A stretch of DNA of 64,000 bases. Source: Spelaeicoccus albus. Lineage in GTDB: Bacteria > Actinomycetota > Actinomycetes > Actinomycetales > Brevibacteriaceae. The translations under genes were made by a program, and so were the position numbers. Positions 53,289 to 62,592 of the stretch are shown here, piece by piece. Below the pieces are notes generated by a model, which worked only from the letters and a program-made list of their open reading frames with translations, had not been told where the DNA came from and did no database searches. The stretch is from positions 2,862,518-2,926,517 of the forward strand of contig NZ_JACBZP010000001.1 of NCBI RefSeq assembly GCF_013409065.1, in the 5' to 3' direction. Every line of letters starts with the position of its first letter. Positions within the stretch are counted from its first letter, which is position 1.

Positions 53289-53998
53289 GCGTTCTGCGCC
53301 CCGGAATCGGGCTCGGCGGCGACTATCCGGGCCACCTCGGCCGCGCCGATACGCCGGAACGTGCGCCTCCGGGCGCCGCGTTCCATCACCGCGACTTCGA
53401 GCGCGTCGGCCTCCGGGACGGCGTCCGCAGCCCCCTTGCCGAGCGCCGCGACGCCGGTGCGGATCGCCTCGGACAGGTCGGCTTCCGGCCGCCACCGCTC
53501 CTTCAAGGCGGCATTGATCTGTTCGGACTGGCCGCCCATGGCCACGAAGTGCCGTTCATCGACGACCGAGCCGTCGTACGTCAGCCGGTAGATCTGGTCG
53601 TTTCCGGTGTTGGACCCGAGTTCACCCACGACGATCTCCACCTCGTAGGGCTTCTGCTCGGTGGTGAATACGGCACCGAGGGTCTGCGCGTATGCGTTCG
53701 CCAGGCCGCGTGCGCTGACGTCCGACCGGTCGTAGGAATACCCGCGCAGATCGGCGTAACGCACGCCTGCTTGCCGGAGGATTTCGAACTCGTTGTATTT
53801 GCCGACGGCGGCAAAGCCGATCCGGTCGTAGATCTCGGCCACCTTGTGGAGGGCGTTCGACGGATTCTCGGCAATGAACGCCAAACCGTCCAGATAGCTC
53901 AAGACGACTACCGACCGACCACGGGCAATGCCCTTGCGCGCATAGTCGGCGCGATCCTTCATGAGCTGTTCCGGCGAGACGTAGAACGGCATGGACAT
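53285..53998 (-). CDS. prcA: Proteasome alpha subunit PrcA
   Basis: Gate-forming alpha subunit of the 20S core, 237 residues. N-terminal [20 protein letters not shown] is the alpha-type segment, followed by [20 protein letters not shown]. It lacks the catalytic Thr. It follows prcB by 3 bases and overlaps pafA by 4 bases. Confidence 0.97.
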   Translation of the reverse strand: MSMPFYVSPEQLMKDRADYARKGIARGRSVVVLSYLDGLAFIAENPSNALHKVAEIYDRIGFAAVGKYNEFEILRQAGVRYADLRGYSYDRSDVSARGLANAYAQTLGAVFTTEQKPYEVEIVVGELGSNTGNDQIYRLTYDGSVVDERHFVAMGGQSEQINAALKERWRPEADLSEAIRTGVAALGKGAADAVPEADALEVAVMERGARRRTFRRIGAAEVARIVAAEPDSGAQNA

Positions 53999-54001
53999 GT
54001 C

Positions 54002-54817
54002 TCAGGCCTCCCCTGCTTCGTCGGTGCGGCGGGCGATGACAGCGCGCGACATGGCGCCGAGCTCGTCGGCCGGCGGTGAAGTGACGCCGTCGTCGGTGAT
54101 CACGCACACCGTCGGCCACAGTGAACGCGTCACGTCCGGCCCGCCGGTTGCGCTGTCGTCGTCGGCGGCGTCGTAGAGCGCTTCGATAGCGACCGCCGTG
54201 GCGGCCTCCGACGACAAGCCCGGCTTCCACAGTTTCTTCAGCGCGCCGCGGGCGAACACCGACCCCGAACCGATTGTGTGATGGTCGAATTCCTCGTAGC
54301 GCCCGCCCGTGACGTCGAACGAGAAGATCCGGCCCATTCCGGCGTCGTGGTCGTAGCCGGCGAACAGCGGCACGACCGCCAAGCCCTGCATCGCCAGCCC
54401 CAGGTTCGTCCGGATCATCCCGGCCAGCCGGTTCGCCTTGCCCTCGAGGCTGAGGAGCGCGCCCTCGATCTTTTCGTAGTGTTCGAGCTCGACCTGGTAA
54501 AGCCGTACCAACTCGATCGCCAAGCCCGCGCTGCCGGCAATGCCGACCGCCGAATAGTGGTCGGTCGGGAACACCTTGTCGACATGCCGGCTCGCAATCA
54601 GATTGCCCATGGTGGCCCGTCTGTCCCCGGCGATCAGGACGCCGCCGGAAAACGTCAGCGCCACGATCGTGGTTCCGTGCGGGCTGTCCGGCACGTCGCC
54701 GCCCGGCAGGGAACGCTTCGCCGGGAGCAGATCGGGAGCCGTGGCGGCGAGGAATTCCTGGAACGACGACGTGCCGACGTTCATATATGCGTCATTCAGT
54801 CCGCGCTCCGCGCTCAC
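54002..54817 (-). CDS. prcB: Proteasome beta subunit PrcB
   Basis: Catalytic beta subunit, 271 residues if read from the GTG at 54817. A propeptide of about 48 residues ends at DSPHG before TTIVALTF, so Thr49 is the expected nucleophile; GDRRATMG carries the conserved Lys-region loop. The GTG abuts the pup stop with no gap; an ATG at 54784 ([11 protein letters not shown]) is the alternative start. Autocatalytic removal of the propeptide is expected. Confidence 0.97.
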   Translation of the reverse strand: MSAERGLNDAYMNVGTSSFQEFLAATAPDLLPAKRSLPGGDVPDSPHGTTIVALTFSGGVLIAGDRRATMGNLIASRHVDKVFPTDHYSAVGIAGSAGLAIELVRLYQVELEHYEKIEGALLSLEGKANRLAGMIRTNLGLAMQGLAVVPLFAGYDHDAGMGRIFSFDVTGGRYEEFDHHTIGSGSVFARGALKKLWKPGLSSEAATAVAIEALYDAADDDSATGGPDVTRSLWPTVCVITDDGVTSPPADELGAMSRAVIARRTDEAGEA

Positions 54818-55009
54818 TTACTCACCGCCCTTTTGCACGAAGCTGCGCACGAAGGTCTCCGCATTGGATTCCAGCACGTCATCGATCTCGTCCAGCAGGT
54901 CGTCCACGCCTTCCGTATCGGCCTGGGCCGATGGTGCGGGCGGAGCCTCCGGGGGCTCTTCCGGCTCGTTCTCGCGGCGTTTCGGATTGATTTGCTCTTG
55001 GCCAGCCAT
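54818..55009 (-). CDS. pup: Prokaryotic ubiquitin-like protein Pup
   Basis: 63-residue intrinsically disordered tag. The C-terminal helix region [19 protein letters not shown] and the end SFVQKGGE are diagnostic. It ends in GGE, so no deamidation of Gln is needed before ligation. AAAGGA precedes the ATG. It lies between dop and prcB. Confidence 0.98.
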   Translation of the reverse strand: MAGQEQINPKRRENEPEEPPEAPPAPSAQADTEGVDDLLDEIDDVLESNAETFVRSFVQKGGE

Positions 55010-55082
55010 GGTCGATCCTTTCGTTCGATCACCGTGTACTCCGGTTCAACGTCCGTATCCCCGATCCTATGCCGGGGCACCG

Positions 55083-56603
55083 TCAATCCGCGCCGAGCGC
55101 ACTGACGAGTTCCTCCGCGGACGGGTCGTCGTCGAACAATCCGCCCACGTGATCACGGGTTCCGCGCAACGGTTCGAGCATCGGCACTCGTTGCAAAGTC
55201 CGATGGGTGGCAAGGTCGAACACCACCGAATCCCAGCTGGCGGCGGCGATCGAGCTGCCGTACCGGCTGATGCACTGCCCGCGAAAGTAGGCGCGCGTGT
55301 CTTCGGGGGCATTGTCGACGGCGTACGCTATCGCCTCGTCCGACCACAGGCGGCGGAATTTGCCGCGCGCCTGCATCTTGGCGAACAATCCCTTTTCCGG
55401 CCGGACGTCGGAGAACTGCAAGTCGATCAGCGCCAGCTTCGGGGCCGCCCAACTCAACTGCTCACGTTGGCGGAAGCCGTCCAACAGCGTGTACTTGGCG
55501 ACCCAGTCGAGCACGTCGCCGCATTGAAGCGGATCGGCCGCGAGCCGCGTCAGGATCGTCTCCCATTCGGTCAACACGTCCCGGGTGTCGTCGTCATCGA
55601 TGGCTCCGGTCTCGGCCGCGTACTTTTGTGCGGCCTCCAGATAACGCTTCTGCAATTCGATTGCCGTGTACGACTTGCCGTCGGAGCACGGCACGCGGAC
55701 CGTGCAGGTCGGATCGCGGCTGATCGTGTAGAGCGCTTCCAGTGAATGATTCAGCTCGATGTCCGGCGCCCTGTCGTTTTCAATCAGTTCGAGAACGAGC
55801 GACGTGGTGCCCATCTTCAAATAGGTGGCGATTTGCGACTGCGTGGCGTCACCCAGGATGATGTGCAGCCGCCGGTATTTGTCGGCAAGTGCGTGCGGCT
55901 CGTCGCGCGTATTGACGAGCGGACGCTTCAACGTCGTTTCCAGGCCGACCTCGGTTTCAAAGTAGTCGGCCCGCTGGCTGATTTGAAAGCCCTCGGTTTC
56001 GGCCCGCTGGCCCAAACCGACCCGGCCCGCGCCGGTGAAGACCTGCCGAGTGACGAAGAATGGAATGAGGCCGGCGACTATTCGACCGAACGGTGTGGAC
56101 CGCGGCATCAAGTAGTTCTCGTGCGTTCCGTACGACGATCCCTTGTTGTCGATATTGTTCTTATACAGGTTGACGGGGCCGCCGCGCGGCTCACCGGCCA
56201 GCTGACGGCTCGCGGCCAGCATGACCTGCTCCCCGGCCTTGTCCCAGCGGACGGCGTCCTTCGGATTCGTCACCTCCGGCGACGAATATTCGGGATGCGC
56301 ATGATCGACGTACAAACGCGCACCATTGGGCAGGACGACGTTCACCAGGTTCGGCTCGTCGATGATGCCTTCATCGGTCAGCTGGCTGGGGTCGGCGTCC
56401 GCGCGCGGCATCGAGAACCCGCGCGCATCCTGCAACGGCGTCTCGTCGGCGAAATCCCACTGCGATCCGGCCGACCGCAGGCCTCGCGGCGCAGCATAGC
56501 CGTGCACGACGCGGGCGGACATCAGCATCGGGTTGGCACCGGGGTCACCGGGCGCGCTGACACCGTACTCCGTCTCGATTCCCATGACACGACGAACGCT
56601 CAT
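55083..56603 (-). CDS. dop: Depupylase/deamidase Dop
   Basis: 506-residue PafA homolog that removes Pup from substrates. N-terminal [51 protein letters not shown] and [13 protein letters not shown]. The extra loop after residue 40 (dop-loop) is present: QWDFADETPLQDARGF. Because Pup here already ends in Glu, only its depupylase activity should be needed. A TAGGCT hexamer 6 bases before the ATG implies a leaderless start. Confidence 0.97.
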   Translation of the reverse strand: MSVRRVMGIETEYGVSAPGDPGANPMLMSARVVHGYAAPRGLRSAGSQWDFADETPLQDARGFSMPRADADPSQLTDEGIIDEPNLVNVVLPNGARLYVDHAHPEYSSPEVTNPKDAVRWDKAGEQVMLAASRQLAGEPRGGPVNLYKNNIDNKGSSYGTHENYLMPRSTPFGRIVAGLIPFFVTRQVFTGAGRVGLGQRAETEGFQISQRADYFETEVGLETTLKRPLVNTRDEPHALADKYRRLHIILGDATQSQIATYLKMGTTSLVLELIENDRAPDIELNHSLEALYTISRDPTCTVRVPCSDGKSYTAIELQKRYLEAAQKYAAETGAIDDDDTRDVLTEWETILTRLAADPLQCGDVLDWVAKYTLLDGFRQREQLSWAAPKLALIDLQFSDVRPEKGLFAKMQARGKFRRLWSDEAIAYAVDNAPEDTRAYFRGQCISRYGSSIAAASWDSVVFDLATHRTLQRVPMLEPLRGTRDHVGGLFDDDPSAEELVSALGAD

Positions 56604-56609
56604 GACACC

Positions 56610-56615
56610 AGCCTA
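56610..56615 (-). promoter_or_regulatory. -10 element of a leaderless dop-pup-prcBA-pafA mRNA
   Basis: TAGGCT, 6 bases, then ATG 56603; identical hexamer and spacing to helY. Confidence 0.5.
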
Positions 56616-56661
56616 CGTGGCCTCACGATGCGGTGATCGGGCCCGTCGCTGAGGCGCCGTT

Positions 56662-56667
56662 TAGAGT
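56662..56667 (+). promoter_or_regulatory. -10 element of a leaderless DUF3054 mRNA
   Basis: TAGAGT, 6 bases, then GTG 56674. Confidence 0.45.
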
Positions 56668-56673
56668 GGGAGG

Positions 56674-57063
56674 GTGCACTCCAAATCTCTCGTCGCGACT
56701 GCCGCGGTCCTCGACGTCGTCCTCACCCTCGCGTTCGTCGTCATCGGTCGCAGCTCGCACGCCGAAGGCATCACGCTTGCCGGGACGATGACGACCTGGT
56801 GGCCGTTCCTGGCGGGTCTCGCGGTCGGCTGGATCGGCACCGCTGCCTGGCTGCGCCCAATGTCGATCGTGCGCTCCGGTATCGGAATTTGGCTGATCAC
56901 CGTCGGCATCGGCATGGCCCTGCGAGTCGTCAGCGGGCAAGGTACCGCCGTCAGCTTCATTGTGGTGGCGCTTGTCGCCGTCGGCGTGCTGCTGCTCGGC
57001 TGGCGGGCGGCGGCCATCCCAATCCTCCGCCGTTCTCGCCGCAAAACGCCCCGCGGCGTATAG
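56674..57063 (+). CDS. DUF3054 membrane protein
   Basis: 129-residue membrane protein with four hydrophobic helices: AAVLDVVLTLAFVVIGRSSH, WWPFLAGLAVGWIG, GIWLITVGIGMALRV and VSFIVVALVAVGVLLLG match DUF3054. Function unknown. It is inverted relative to the proteasome genes, sitting between dop and mpa. Its last codons form one arm of a terminator-like inverted repeat. Confidence 0.9.
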   Translation: MHSKSLVATAAVLDVVLTLAFVVIGRSSHAEGITLAGTMTTWWPFLAGLAVGWIGTAAWLRPMSIVRSGIGIWLITVGIGMALRVVSGQGTAVSFIVVALVAVGVLLLGWRAAAIPILRRSRRKTPRGV

Positions 57064-57110
57064 CCCGCCCCGTCATAACCGGGCGTTTTGTACGGCGCGG
57101 GGCGTTTTGC
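57041..57110. terminator. Bidirectional inverted repeat between DUF3054 and mpa
   Basis: Arms 57041-57060 and 57091-57110 pair at 19 of 20 positions around a 30-base loop; a small nested GCCCG/CGGGC pair (57063-57067, 57080-57084) lies inside. The left arm covers the last codons of DUF3054. It lies just past the mpa stop on the minus strand. GGGCGTTTTG also occurs as a direct repeat (57081-57090 and in the right arm). Confidence 0.75.
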
Positions 57111-57118
57111 GGTACCGG

Positions 57119-58810
57119 TTACAGGTATTGGCCGGTGTTGTTCAGGGTATCGATCGATTTGCCCGTCACGGTGCCTTCCTTGCTCTGGATGATGGTGCGG
57201 ATGTACACGATCCGCTCACCCTTCTTGCCGGAGATCTTCGCCCAATCGTCCGGGTTCGTCGTATTGGGCAGATCTTCGTGCTCGCGGAACTCGTCGACGC
57301 ATGCGGCCAACAGGTGATCCACTCGCAGTCCTCGGGTTCCGCTGCCCAGGAAGTCCTTGATGGCAGCCTTCTTGGCCCGGTCGACGATATTTTGGATCAT
57401 GGCACCGGACGCGAAGTCCTTGAAGTAGAGTATCTCCTTGTCGCCGTTGGCGTAGGTGACCTCGAGGAACTCGTTCGACTCGTCGTCCGCGTACATCCGT
57501 TCGACGGTGCGCTGAATCATATTGGCCACGGTCCGAGCGGCATCGCCTCCGTGTTCGGCGAGATCGTCCGGATGCAGCGGAAGGTCGGGCGTCAAGTATT
57601 TGCCGAAGATGTCGATCGCCGCATCGGCGTCCGGCCGCTCGATCTTGATCTTCACGTCCAGCCGGCCGGGGCGCAGAATTGCCGGATCGATCATGTCCTC
57701 ACGGTTCGACGCGCCGATCACTATTACGTTGTCGAGGCGTTCCACTCCATCGATCTCGCTGAGCAGTTGCGGCACGATAGTGGTTTCGACGTCCGACGAC
57801 ACACCCGTGCCGCGGGTACGGAACAGCGAATCCATCTCGTCGAAGAACACCACCACCGGCGACCCTTCCGATGCCTTTTCGCGCGCTCGGGCAAAGATCA
57901 GCCGGATATGCCGTTCCGTTTCGCCCACGTACTTGTCGAGAAGTTCCGGGCCCTTGATGTTCAAGAAATAGCTCTTTGCCTCGGTGCGGCGCTCGGACTC
58001 CGTTCCGCGCAGTTCGCCGACGCGTTTGGAAAGCGCGTTGGCAACTGCCTTGGCGATCAGTGTTTTGCCGCAGCCGGGCGGGCCGTACAGCAGGATCCCC
58101 TTCGGGGCGCGCAAATTGTGCTCGCGGTAAAGATCCGAGTGCAGGAAAGGCAGCTCGACGGCGTCCTGAATCTGCTCGATCTGCGCGTTGAGGCCGCCCA
58201 CGTCGCGGTACCCGATGTCGGGAACCTCCTCGAGCACGAGGTTTTGCACCTCGGCGCGGGGAATTTTCTCGTATCCGAGGCCCGATCGCGTGTCCACCGT
58301 CAACGCGTCGCCCACACGCACCGAGCCGTTCCTCAGTTCGCCCGACAGCGTGACGACGCGCTCATCGTCCGCATGCCCGATCACGAGCGCGCGATCGTCG
58401 CCCAAGAACTCCTTGACCGAATAGAGCTCGCCGGTCCGCTCAAAATCGCAGACAGCCACTATGACGAGCGACTCGTTCAACGTCACTTCGCGCCCGACCA
58501 CAAGATCGTCCGGGTTGATGTCGGCCGACACCGACACGCGCATTTTGCGGCCGGCCTGCAACACGTCGACGAGCACGCTGTCGCCGCCGGTCGTCACGGC
58601 AAGCACCGTGCCGAAGCTGTTCGGCGGCTGCGCGAGCTGCTCGGCTTCGGCCTTCAACCGCACGAGTTCTTCGCGGGCGTTCGACAGCGTTTCGACAAGT
58701 CGGGTGTTCCGAAGCGATACATCGTGCAAATCGCGACGCAGGCCCATCACCTCGGCGCGAAGCTCTCGATCCGCCGCAGGGTCACGTTCCGGATGTGTGT
58801 TCTCGGTCAT
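57119..58810 (-). CDS. mpa: Proteasome-associated ATPase Mpa (ARC)
   Basis: AAA+ unfoldase that recruits pupylated proteins; 563 residues. N-terminal coiled coil (about 15-60), OB folds, then Walker [10 protein letters not shown], Walker [10 protein letters not shown] and arginine-finger ILRPGRLD. The C-terminal GQYL contains the penultimate Tyr used to dock on the 20S core. ATG 58810 follows GGAGG; a GTG 3 bases upstream is the alternative. It is separated from dop by the inverted DUF3054 gene. Confidence 0.97.
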   Translation of the reverse strand: MTENTHPERDPAADRELRAEVMGLRRDLHDVSLRNTRLVETLSNAREELVRLKAEAEQLAQPPNSFGTVLAVTTGGDSVLVDVLQAGRKMRVSVSADINPDDLVVGREVTLNESLVIVAVCDFERTGELYSVKEFLGDDRALVIGHADDERVVTLSGELRNGSVRVGDALTVDTRSGLGYEKIPRAEVQNLVLEEVPDIGYRDVGGLNAQIEQIQDAVELPFLHSDLYREHNLRAPKGILLYGPPGCGKTLIAKAVANALSKRVGELRGTESERRTEAKSYFLNIKGPELLDKYVGETERHIRLIFARAREKASEGSPVVVFFDEMDSLFRTRGTGVSSDVETTIVPQLLSEIDGVERLDNVIVIGASNREDMIDPAILRPGRLDVKIKIERPDADAAIDIFGKYLTPDLPLHPDDLAEHGGDAARTVANMIQRTVERMYADDESNEFLEVTYANGDKEILYFKDFASGAMIQNIVDRAKKAAIKDFLGSGTRGLRVDHLLAACVDEFREHEDLPNTTNPDDWAKISGKKGERIVYIRTIIQSKEGTVTGKSIDTLNNTGQYL

Positions 58811-58872
58811 CACGCCTCCCAGTGCAACGACGGTCCAGTGGAGCTGACCACTACTTACGACTCTAGGTCACA

Positions 58873-59898
58873 TCAGCCGTCGGTATCTCGTAGCACGCGG
58901 CGGATCTTCTTATCTGAGACGGGGCGCACGCCCAACGAGTCGTCCGTGAAGTCCTTGCCCTCGGTCCAGGCGGCTTTGTCCTCGTCCGTGGCCTCGGTGC
59001 CTTGCGGACGGCGGCGGCGTTTGGGCGGCACCGCGCCGTCGGCCAGCCGACGGGCCGAGATCAAGAAACCGGTATGTCCGATCATCCGATGCTCCGGCCG
59101 CACTGCCAAACCGTCCAGGTGCCAGCCGCGAACCATTGATTCCCAGGCGTCCGGCTCCGTAAAGCGTCCATCGGCCCGCAGCGCTTCGGCCGTGCGGGAC
59201 AGTTGGGTGGCGGTTGCCACGTATCCGATGAGCACTCCGCCCGGCGCCAAGGCATGGGCGACGGCGTCCAGGCATTCCCACGGCGCGAGCATGTCGAGCA
59301 CGACGCGGTCGATACTGCCGGCCGGTTCGGCGTCGGGAAGCGTCTCGGCCAGGTCGCCGACCGACACGGTCCAAGCCGGATGATCGCAGCCGAAGAACTC
59401 GCGTGCATTGCCCTGGGCGATCTGCGCGAACTCTCGTCTGCGTTCGAACGAGTGCAGGTACCCGTCGTCCCCGACTGCCCGGAGCAACGACATGGACAAC
59501 GCTCCCGAGCCGACACCGGCCTCGACGACGCGGGCCCCCGGGAAAATATCGGCCATCTGGACGACTTGGCCGGCGTCCTTGGGGTAGACCACGGCGGCTC
59601 CGCGGGGCATGGACAGCACGTAGTCGGACAGCAGCGGGCGCAGAGCCAGGTACTCGGTGGTGCCGGTGCCGCTGATGACGGACCCCTCGGGTGCCCCGAT
59701 CAAATCGTCGTGCTCGAAATGGCCGCGATGCGTGTGGAAGGTCTTGCCGGCGACGAGGGTGATGGTGTTCATCCTGCCCTTGGCGTCGGTCAACTGTACG
59801 CGGTCGCCGGCGCGGAACGGGCCGCGCCAGCGCTGCGAACCGGTCGGGGCGGCCTGGTCCGACGATTCCGGCCGGCCGGACGGATCGGGCTGCGTCAC
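58873..59898 (-). CDS. trmI: tRNA (adenine-58-N1) methyltransferase TrmI
   Basis: Makes m1A58 in tRNA; 341 residues. N-terminal barrel with GPFRAGDRVQLTDAKGR, then SAM-binding VVEAGVGSGALSMSLLRAV and VVLDMLAPWECLDAV. The last 60 residues are Arg/Lys-rich. GTG 59898 overlaps the gnd stop as GTGA. In actinobacteria trmI usually lies between an M50 protease and mpa; here gnd is inserted before it. Confidence 0.95.
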   Translation of the reverse strand: MTQPDPSGRPESSDQAAPTGSQRWRGPFRAGDRVQLTDAKGRMNTITLVAGKTFHTHRGHFEHDDLIGAPEGSVISGTGTTEYLALRPLLSDYVLSMPRGAAVVYPKDAGQVVQMADIFPGARVVEAGVGSGALSMSLLRAVGDDGYLHSFERRREFAQIAQGNAREFFGCDHPAWTVSVGDLAETLPDAEPAGSIDRVVLDMLAPWECLDAVAHALAPGGVLIGYVATATQLSRTAEALRADGRFTEPDAWESMVRGWHLDGLAVRPEHRMIGHTGFLISARRLADGAVPPKRRRRPQGTEATDEDKAAWTEGKDFTDDSLGVRPVSDKKIRRVLRDTDG

Positions 59899-61319
59899 TG
59901 ACGCACCTCGCGTTTGTCCTGCCCCCACATCGTGTGGAACGTGCCCTCGGCGTCCTCACGCTGATAGGTGTGGGCGCCGAAGAGGTCGCGCAGACCCTGC
60001 GTGAGCGCCGCCGGCAGCCGGTCGCGGCGGAGCGCGTCGTAGTACGCGAGCGAAGCCGAGAACGCAGGCACCGGCACGCCGGACTGAACGGCGGCGGCCA
60101 CGACACGCCGCCAGGCCGGCGCAGCCTTGGCTATGGCATCGGCGAACTCGGGGGCGAACAAGAGGTTTGCCGGGCGCTGATCACGGTAGGCTCGCCGAAT
60201 GACGTCGAGCAGATCGGCGCGAATGATGCACCCGCCGCGCCACAACGAGGCGATTTCCGACAGATTGAGATCCCAACCGTATTCGTCGGCGCCGCGCACG
60301 ATGATGTCGAACCCTTGCGCATAGCTGACGAGTTTCGACGCATAGAGCGCTTGCCGGACGTCGTCGACGAACGACTCGTCCGCTTCGCCGGCCGGTTCGG
60401 GCCCGGACAGCACGTTCCTCGCCTCTTCACGCTGGTCGCGCTGCGACGACAGGGCGCGGGCGAACACGGACTCGGCGATGCCGCTGGCCGGTGAGCCGAG
60501 GTCAAGCGCCGAGGCGACGGTCCAGCGGCCGGTGCCCTTTTGCCCGGCGCTGTCCACGACGACGTCGATGAACGGTTTGCCCGTCGCGGCATCGCGGTGC
60601 GCAAGCACTTCGGCCGTGATTTCGATCAGGAACGACGCCAGGTCGCCGGTGTTCCAGTCGGCGAAGATCCCGGACTGTTCTTCCGGCTCGATACCGGCTA
60701 CGGACCGCAACAAGTCGTGCGCTTCGCCGATCAGCTGCATATCGGCGTATTCGATGCCGTTGTGCACCATCTTCACGAAATGTCCCGCGCCGTCGGTGCC
60801 GATCCAGGCACAGCAAGGGTCGTCGCCGACGTGGGCCGAGATCTTTTCAAGCATGGGGCCCAGCGACCGGTACGACTCGGCCGATCCGCCCGGCATGATG
60901 GACGGACCGTTCAAGGCGCCTTCTTCACCGCCGGAGACGCCGATGCCGACGAAATGCAGACCCAGTTCGGACAGCGACGCCTCACGGCGTCGGGTGTCGG
61001 TATATTGCGAATTGCCGCCGTCGATGACGATGTCGCCGGCTTCCAGCAGCGGAGTGATCTCGTCGATCACCGCATCGACGGGGTCGCCGGCCTTCACCAT
61101 GATGAGCACGCGGCGCGGACGCTCCAATGCCGCGACGAACTCCTCGAGCGTTTCGGTCGGCACGAAGTCGCCTTCCGAGCCGTGGTCGGCGACCAGCTGG
61201 TCCGTGCGTGCCTTGGTGCGGTTATGCAGGGCGACGGTGTAGCCGTTGCGGGCAAAATTCCGGGCCAGATTGGCCCCCATCACGGCGAGTCCGGTGACGC
61301 CTATCTGAGCGGTTGTCAT
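59895..61319 (-). CDS. gnd: 6-phosphogluconate dehydrogenase, NADP-dependent
   Basis: Third oxidative pentose-phosphate step giving ribulose-5-phosphate, CO2 and NADPH; 474 residues. Rossmann loop IGVTGLAVMGANLARNFARN, substrate/catalytic GIGVSGGEEGALNGPSIMPG, and KMVHNGIEYADMQLIGEA. ATG 61319 follows AGGAG; the frame upstream is rejected. It overlaps trmI by 4 bases and follows the M50 protease by 46, so it is embedded in the proteasome-linked gene run. Confidence 0.96.
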   Translation of the reverse strand: MTTAQIGVTGLAVMGANLARNFARNGYTVALHNRTKARTDQLVADHGSEGDFVPTETLEEFVAALERPRRVLIMVKAGDPVDAVIDEITPLLEAGDIVIDGGNSQYTDTRRREASLSELGLHFVGIGVSGGEEGALNGPSIMPGGSAESYRSLGPMLEKISAHVGDDPCCAWIGTDGAGHFVKMVHNGIEYADMQLIGEAHDLLRSVAGIEPEEQSGIFADWNTGDLASFLIEITAEVLAHRDAATGKPFIDVVVDSAGQKGTGRWTVASALDLGSPASGIAESVFARALSSQRDQREEARNVLSGPEPAGEADESFVDDVRQALYASKLVSYAQGFDIIVRGADEYGWDLNLSEIASLWRGGCIIRADLLDVIRRAYRDQRPANLLFAPEFADAIAKAAPAWRRVVAAAVQSGVPVPAFSASLAYYDALRRDRLPAALTQGLRDLFGAHTYQREDAEGTFHTMWGQDKREVRQ

Positions 61320-61365
61320 GGTGGCTCCTGTTCGGGTGGGTTGGGAACAGCGTACGGGGTGGAGG

Positions 61366-62529
61366 TCAGCGATCGACGAGTGCGGCGTAAAGATGCTGCA
61401 CATCGAGGTAGCCGGTGATCACCGCGTCGTGAACGAAGAAGACATGCGCAGTGCCCGGTTGCTGGGACAGTGCCGAGATGATGTCGGGCGTGGAAATTCC
61501 GGCGTGCATGACGAGCCAGTGGTCGATGACGTGGCTGCAGCCGGCAATCGGAGTGTCGGCTCGCACGGGCTCGGCGACGGATCGGACGGCCGCCGCGTTC
61601 ACGAGCGCCCACGGCTTCGACGTTTCGTCGAACACCACTGCCGTGGCGCTTCCGGCGGCCACTCGCGGCTCGAGCGACAACACATCGGCTACTGTCGCTT
61701 CGCTCCGAACTGCCACGGCCGGGGCGACCACCCGCTGCAAGTTGAATTTCTCAACCCGCTCGCGCATTTTCGCGCCCTTCAGTTCGGCGTGCGCCGAGGT
61801 GAACAGGAAGTAGCCGATCAAACCGGCCCAGAGCACAGTGAAGACCGACGGGCGCGCGCCGCGGACCATCGACGAGCCGAGGATCACGACCACGGCCAGG
61901 ATCGCGATGACCTGGCCCGCCCAGGCCGCGACGATCGTTGCCTGGTTCCGGCGTTTGGTGGCACCCCAGACGGCCGCCTCGAGTGCTCGACCGCCGTCCA
62001 ACGGCAAGCCCGGAAGCAGATTGACGACGCCGAGAGCCAGGTTGGCGAAGGTAATGGCGAACAAGAGGAGCCACGTGACCGAGCCGAGAGCAGTGCCGTG
62101 CAGGATGAGCCATCCGGCCAGAGCCAGAAACAGATTCGTGAGCGGCCCGACCACGGAGACGACGAGCGAGCGCACGGCAGGCGAGCCGTCGGTCCGTCCC
62201 GAATCCGAGGTGAAGTGCGTGTACCCGCCCCACACGTTCAGCTCGATGCCGATGATGTCGTGGCCGTATACCTTGGCGGCGATTGCGTGGGCAAGCTCGT
62301 GCAGAAAAACCGATACAAAGAGCAGCACGGCGTACGAGAATGCCACGACTATCGACAGCGGCATCGGCACGCCGTAGCCGGACACCCACGGCGTGAAGAT
62401 CACGATGATGATGATTGCCGCAATGAACCATGACCAGGACAGCACTACCGGGGCGCCGAGGATCGTACCGAGTCGAAGCCCGCGGTATTGCTGGGCATCC
62501 TCGACCGCAGGCGTTTCTGAACTCGGCAT
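61366..62529 (-). CDS. Site-2-type M50 zinc metalloprotease with C-terminal CBS-like domain
   Basis: 387 residues. Zinc-site HELAHAI in VFVFLHELAHAIAAKVYGHD-like context and the third ligand in LPLDGGRALEA. Six or more transmembrane helices precede a cytosolic pair of CBS-like motifs (about 240-387), ending GYLDVQHLYAALVD. ATG 62529 has TATGCT 6 bases before it, so a longer frame is rejected. Equivalent genes flank trmI-mpa in many actinobacteria. Confidence 0.93.
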   Translation of the reverse strand: MPSSETPAVEDAQQYRGLRLGTILGAPVVLSWSWFIAAIIIIVIFTPWVSGYGVPMPLSIVVAFSYAVLLFVSVFLHELAHAIAAKVYGHDIIGIELNVWGGYTHFTSDSGRTDGSPAVRSLVVSVVGPLTNLFLALAGWLILHGTALGSVTWLLLFAITFANLALGVVNLLPGLPLDGGRALEAAVWGATKRRNQATIVAAWAGQVIAILAVVVILGSSMVRGARPSVFTVLWAGLIGYFLFTSAHAELKGAKMRERVEKFNLQRVVAPAVAVRSEATVADVLSLEPRVAAGSATAVVFDETSKPWALVNAAAVRSVAEPVRADTPIAGCSHVIDHWLVMHAGISTPDIISALSQQPGTAHVFFVHDAVITGYLDVQHLYAALVDR

Positions 62530-62535
62530 GATTCC

Positions 62536-62541
62536 AGCATA
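62536..62541 (-). promoter_or_regulatory. -10 element of a leaderless M50 protease mRNA
   Basis: TATGCT, 6 bases, then ATG 62529. Confidence 0.5.
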
Positions 62542-62580
62542 TCGGCGGGCGACGACCACCGGACGGTCGGTGGCGCCAGC

Positions 62581-62586
62581 TACAGT
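62581..62586 (+). promoter_or_regulatory. -10 element of a leaderless RecB-like nuclease mRNA
   Basis: TACAGT, 6 bases, then ATG 62593. It is divergent from the M50 promoter in a 63-base gap. Confidence 0.5.
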
Positions 62587-62592
62587 CGGAAC

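Noticed and set aside
56960-59383. 807-codon plus-strand open frame opposite mpa and trmI
   Set aside because: It mirrors the codon structure of two firm minus-strand genes, contains no recognisable domain and starts inside DUF3054; antisense frames stay open easily in high-GC DNA.
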